From Clostridium sporogenes (lineage in GTDB: Bacteria; Bacillota; Clostridia; Clostridiales; Clostridiaceae): a stretch of 64,000 nucleotides of DNA. The notes under the pieces are model-generated. The model ran no database searches and was not told where the DNA came from. It saw only the letters and a program-made list of their open reading frames with translations. The position numbers were made by a program, and so were the translations under genes. The stretch lies in NCBI RefSeq assembly GCF_001020205.1, contig NZ_CP011663.1, forward strand, positions 2,232,001 through 2,296,000. Direction: 5' to 3'. Positions 62,229 through 64,000 of this stretch are shown one piece after another (the first letter of the stretch is position 1; the number at the start of each line of letters is the position of its first letter).

Positions 62229-63500
62229 TTAAGCAACGTACTCATCACACTGTACATTTTTTTGTGTTTTTTCTTTGATAGCTTTTTCTAATATAATATG
62301 TATTACTCCTGTTATAATTAATGAATTTATTGACGGAATTCCTACAGTTAAATATTTTCCAGCTAATATTCCTAATATACAAGCTCCTATAGCTTTATAA
62401 TTTATAACTTTAAAATTAGCTTCTTTAAGGCTTTCGTATTTTCTTTTTCTTACAAAGAAATAATCAGCTATTATTATTCCTCCAACTGCTGGAATCATTG
62501 CTCCTAATAAACTTAAAAAACTTACAAAATTATTATATAACCATAAAGCACCTATAGTACCTAGTATTCCATTAAAAATTACCACCTTACTTTTAGGAAT
62601 TTTTGTTATATTTGAAATTCCAAGTCCTGATGTATATATAGCATTGTCATTAGTTGTCCATATGTTTAATCCTAATGCTAATATTGCTGGTATTATAAGG
62701 CCTTGTGATATCATAACATCTGATATATCTGAATATCCTGTAGCCATTGCTCCTATAGCTCCAAATAAAAACATTAATGAATTACCTATGAAAAAAGCTA
62801 CTATTGTCGTTGTTACTGCAATCTTTTTATTTTTTGCAAATCTTACAAAGTCTGGTGTTGTACTTCCTCCACTTATAAAAGATCCTACACATAAAGTTAC
62901 TGCTGTAACCAATCCCATTTTTCCTTTAGGTGCTATATTTAATAATTGTGAAGCACCGCCTATTGAATTTACAGCTTTAAACATTGACGCACATCCCAAC
63001 AATGTTATGGCTGGTACCGCTATTGCACTTAATATGGTTAAAGATTTCATCCCAAAATATGCTGTTGAAGTCATTAATATTCCTGATACTGCTACTAATA
63101 AATATATATTTATTCCTGTTATTTTGCTTACTGGTATTGCAAACATAGCAACCCCAACTCCAAACCATCCTATTTGAGTAAAACTTGTTAAGAAAGATGG
63201 TAAATATGCACCCTTTTCTCCAAAAGAATATCTTGCTAATAAATGCATTGAAAGTCCTGTATCCGCTCCTATGTATGCCAGTGCTCCTGTATAAATTGCT
63301 AATATTAAATTCCCTAAAAATACAGCTAAAGCAAAATCCTTTATTGATAGTGCTACTCCTAGTTTTCCACCTGTAAGCATACTAGCTGAGAAAAATGTAA
63401 AGCCTAGCATAACTGCAAACATTGAAATAAATCCTTTCTTGTCCTTTTCCTTTACTGATTCAAATGAATAATCTTTGTCTACATGTTGTTTTTTACTCAT
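62229..63500 (-). CDS. codB: Cytosine permease
   Basis: 423 residues, NCS1 family, 12 predicted membrane segments, LeuT-like fold. 'YSFGEKGAYLPSFLTSFTQIGWFGVGVAMFA' and 'WTTNDNAIYTSGLG' match CodB. Imports cytosine for the deaminase encoded downstream. AAGGAGGAAG precedes the ATG. The leader carries a PyrR binding site and terminator. Confidence 0.93.
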   Translation of the reverse strand: MSKKQHVDKDYSFESVKEKDKKGFISMFAVMLGFTFFSASMLTGGKLGVALSIKDFALAVFLGNLILAIYTGALAYIGADTGLSMHLLARYSFGEKGAYLPSFLTSFTQIGWFGVGVAMFAIPVSKITGINIYLLVAVSGILMTSTAYFGMKSLTILSAIAVPAITLLGCASMFKAVNSIGGASQLLNIAPKGKMGLVTAVTLCVGSFISGGSTTPDFVRFAKNKKIAVTTTIVAFFIGNSLMFLFGAIGAMATGYSDISDVMISQGLIIPAILALGLNIWTTNDNAIYTSGLGISNITKIPKSKVVIFNGILGTIGALWLYNNFVSFLSLLGAMIPAVGGIIIADYFFVRKRKYESLKEANFKVINYKAIGACILGILAGKYLTVGIPSINSLIITGVIHIILEKAIKEKTQKNVQCDEYVA

Positions 63501-63564
63501 AAATCTTCCTCCTTTTTTAAGGAGAACTAGTACAATTTTTCATTTAAAGTTTATTTTGACTAAT

Positions 63565-63692
63565 AAAAAAGACCTTTTATATTTCTATAAAAGGTCGTAA
63601 AAATAACTATATCAATCATAAACTTATAAATTGGTAATTTAAGCCTATAAATCTATACGACCTTATTAGTCTCTCTGGACTAATTTTAAAGG
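63565..63692 (-). promoter_or_regulatory. PyrR-dependent attenuator of codBA
   Basis: On the minus strand a hairpin (63661-63692) carries the PyrR-box core AGTCCAGAGAGACT followed by AAGG. AAGGTCGT (63657-63664) can pair with ACGACCTT (63591-63598) as antiterminator; alternatively GACCTTTTATAG pairs with TATAAAAGGTC (63571-63595) and is followed by TTTTTT as terminator. This matches pyr attenuators in Bacillus: UMP-bound PyrR favours termination. Confidence 0.88.
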
Positions 63693-63713
63693 TACTAATT
63701 CTCTTTTCATAAA

Positions 63714-63742
63714 ATAATATCATGATTTACATCCTAAGTCAA
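63714..63742 (-). promoter_or_regulatory. Vegetative promoter of codBA
   Basis: TTGACT (63737-63742), 17 bases, TATTAT (63714-63719), ~20 bases before the PyrR element. Confidence 0.82.
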
Positions 63743-63842
63743 TAAATAGTATTTTTGAATAGTAACAGTTCTATTATTTCAACTGTCTACTATAAAAGTA
63801 GCATCTTAGACGTTATGGTTTAATCTTGATTTTTTATAATCC

Positions 63843-63974
63843 TTAATTTAATCCTCTTACTGGTTTTGACATATTGGAATCTCCGTCTATAACAACTGGA
63901 TTTGGCTCTTTAGATTTTTTATTTTGATTAGTTTCCTTAGCCCGAGAACGTTTTTCAGTTCCTTTCTTAGCCAT
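63843..63974 (-). CDS. Small basic hypothetical protein
   Basis: 43 residues, very Lys/Arg/Asn-rich in the first half ('MAKKGTEKRSRAKETNQNKK') and hydrophilic throughout. GAGGTGG lies eight bases before the ATG at 63974. Could be a small nucleic-acid-binding or spore protein; not recognised. Confidence 0.6.
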   Translation of the reverse strand: MAKKGTEKRSRAKETNQNKKSKEPNPVVIDGDSNMSKPVRGLN

Positions 63975-64000
63975 AATATATCCACCTCTTCTCATTTAGA

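Overview
The window is low-GC (roughly 28-30% by eye), every gene has a strong AGGAGG-type ribosome binding site, and intergenic DNA is extremely A+T rich. Gene content (amino-acid racemase, iron-sulfur L-cysteine/serine degradation under a sigma-54 activator, LarA-type racemase, peptide and NSS amino-acid transporters, proline peptidases, lipase and oleate hydratase) fits an anaerobic, proteolytic, Stickland-type Clostridium, most like the C. botulinum group I / C. sporogenes group. The genus is well supported; the species is an inference. No rRNA, tRNA or CRISPR array was seen.

Layout. 0-8 kb: a REP-associated Y1 (RAYT) transposase with its dispersed GAACCGTCCC repeats, a chemoreceptor, an alanine/ornithine-type racemase, a stand-alone ATP-cone protein, a guanine-class riboswitch driving a purine permease and phosphoribosyltransferase, and a GGDEF protein. 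8-12 kb: an L-cysteine desulfidase-like enzyme behind a textbook -24/-12 promoter with paired upstream activator sites, next to its sigma-54 activator. 12-24 kb: DEAD-box helicase, secreted CAP protein, a MocR regulator divergent from an EamA exporter, then a run of minus-strand genes for amino/hydroxy-acid metabolism (aminotransferase, polar amino-acid ABC transporter, LarA homologue, a second aminotransferase). 24-33 kb: TetR-controlled drug-efflux type ABC/MFS operon, CAT-like acetyltransferase, several small proteins and gene remnants, and MITE-like repeats. 33.5-35.3 kb: an IS30-family element with a long target duplication and an unusual array of subterminal repeats.

35-47 kb is a peptide/amino-acid module: two tandem POT peptide transporters, Xaa-Pro peptidase and proline iminopeptidase, an NSS (LeuT-type) transporter with a 41-residue small subunit, and a MocR regulator divergent from PhzF and RidA genes. 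The NSS transporter is preceded by what reads as a complete leucine leader-peptide attenuator: a sigma-A promoter, a 22-codon leader with four consecutive Leu codons, and seven RNA segments that can pair in two mutually exclusive registers ending in two tandem terminators.

47-57 kb: a three-gene operon coding a MoxR-like AAA+ ATPase, a beta-propeller-like protein with a coiled-coil N-terminus, and a vWA (MIDAS) protein, which I could not match to a named system; then oleate hydratase, a TetR regulator and a secreted family I.5-type lipase (fatty-acid handling). 57-64 kb: gene remnants, VanZ protein, a macrolide-type glycosyltransferase with an AbrB-like regulator, and cytosine permease/deaminase (codBA) under a PyrR-type attenuator.

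Main things to follow up: the leucine attenuator (43.3-43.6 kb), the AAA+/propeller/vWA operon (47.7-53.0 kb), the IS30 element ends, the sigma-54 circuit, and several families of small dispersed repeats including one MITE that carries a nested insertion.
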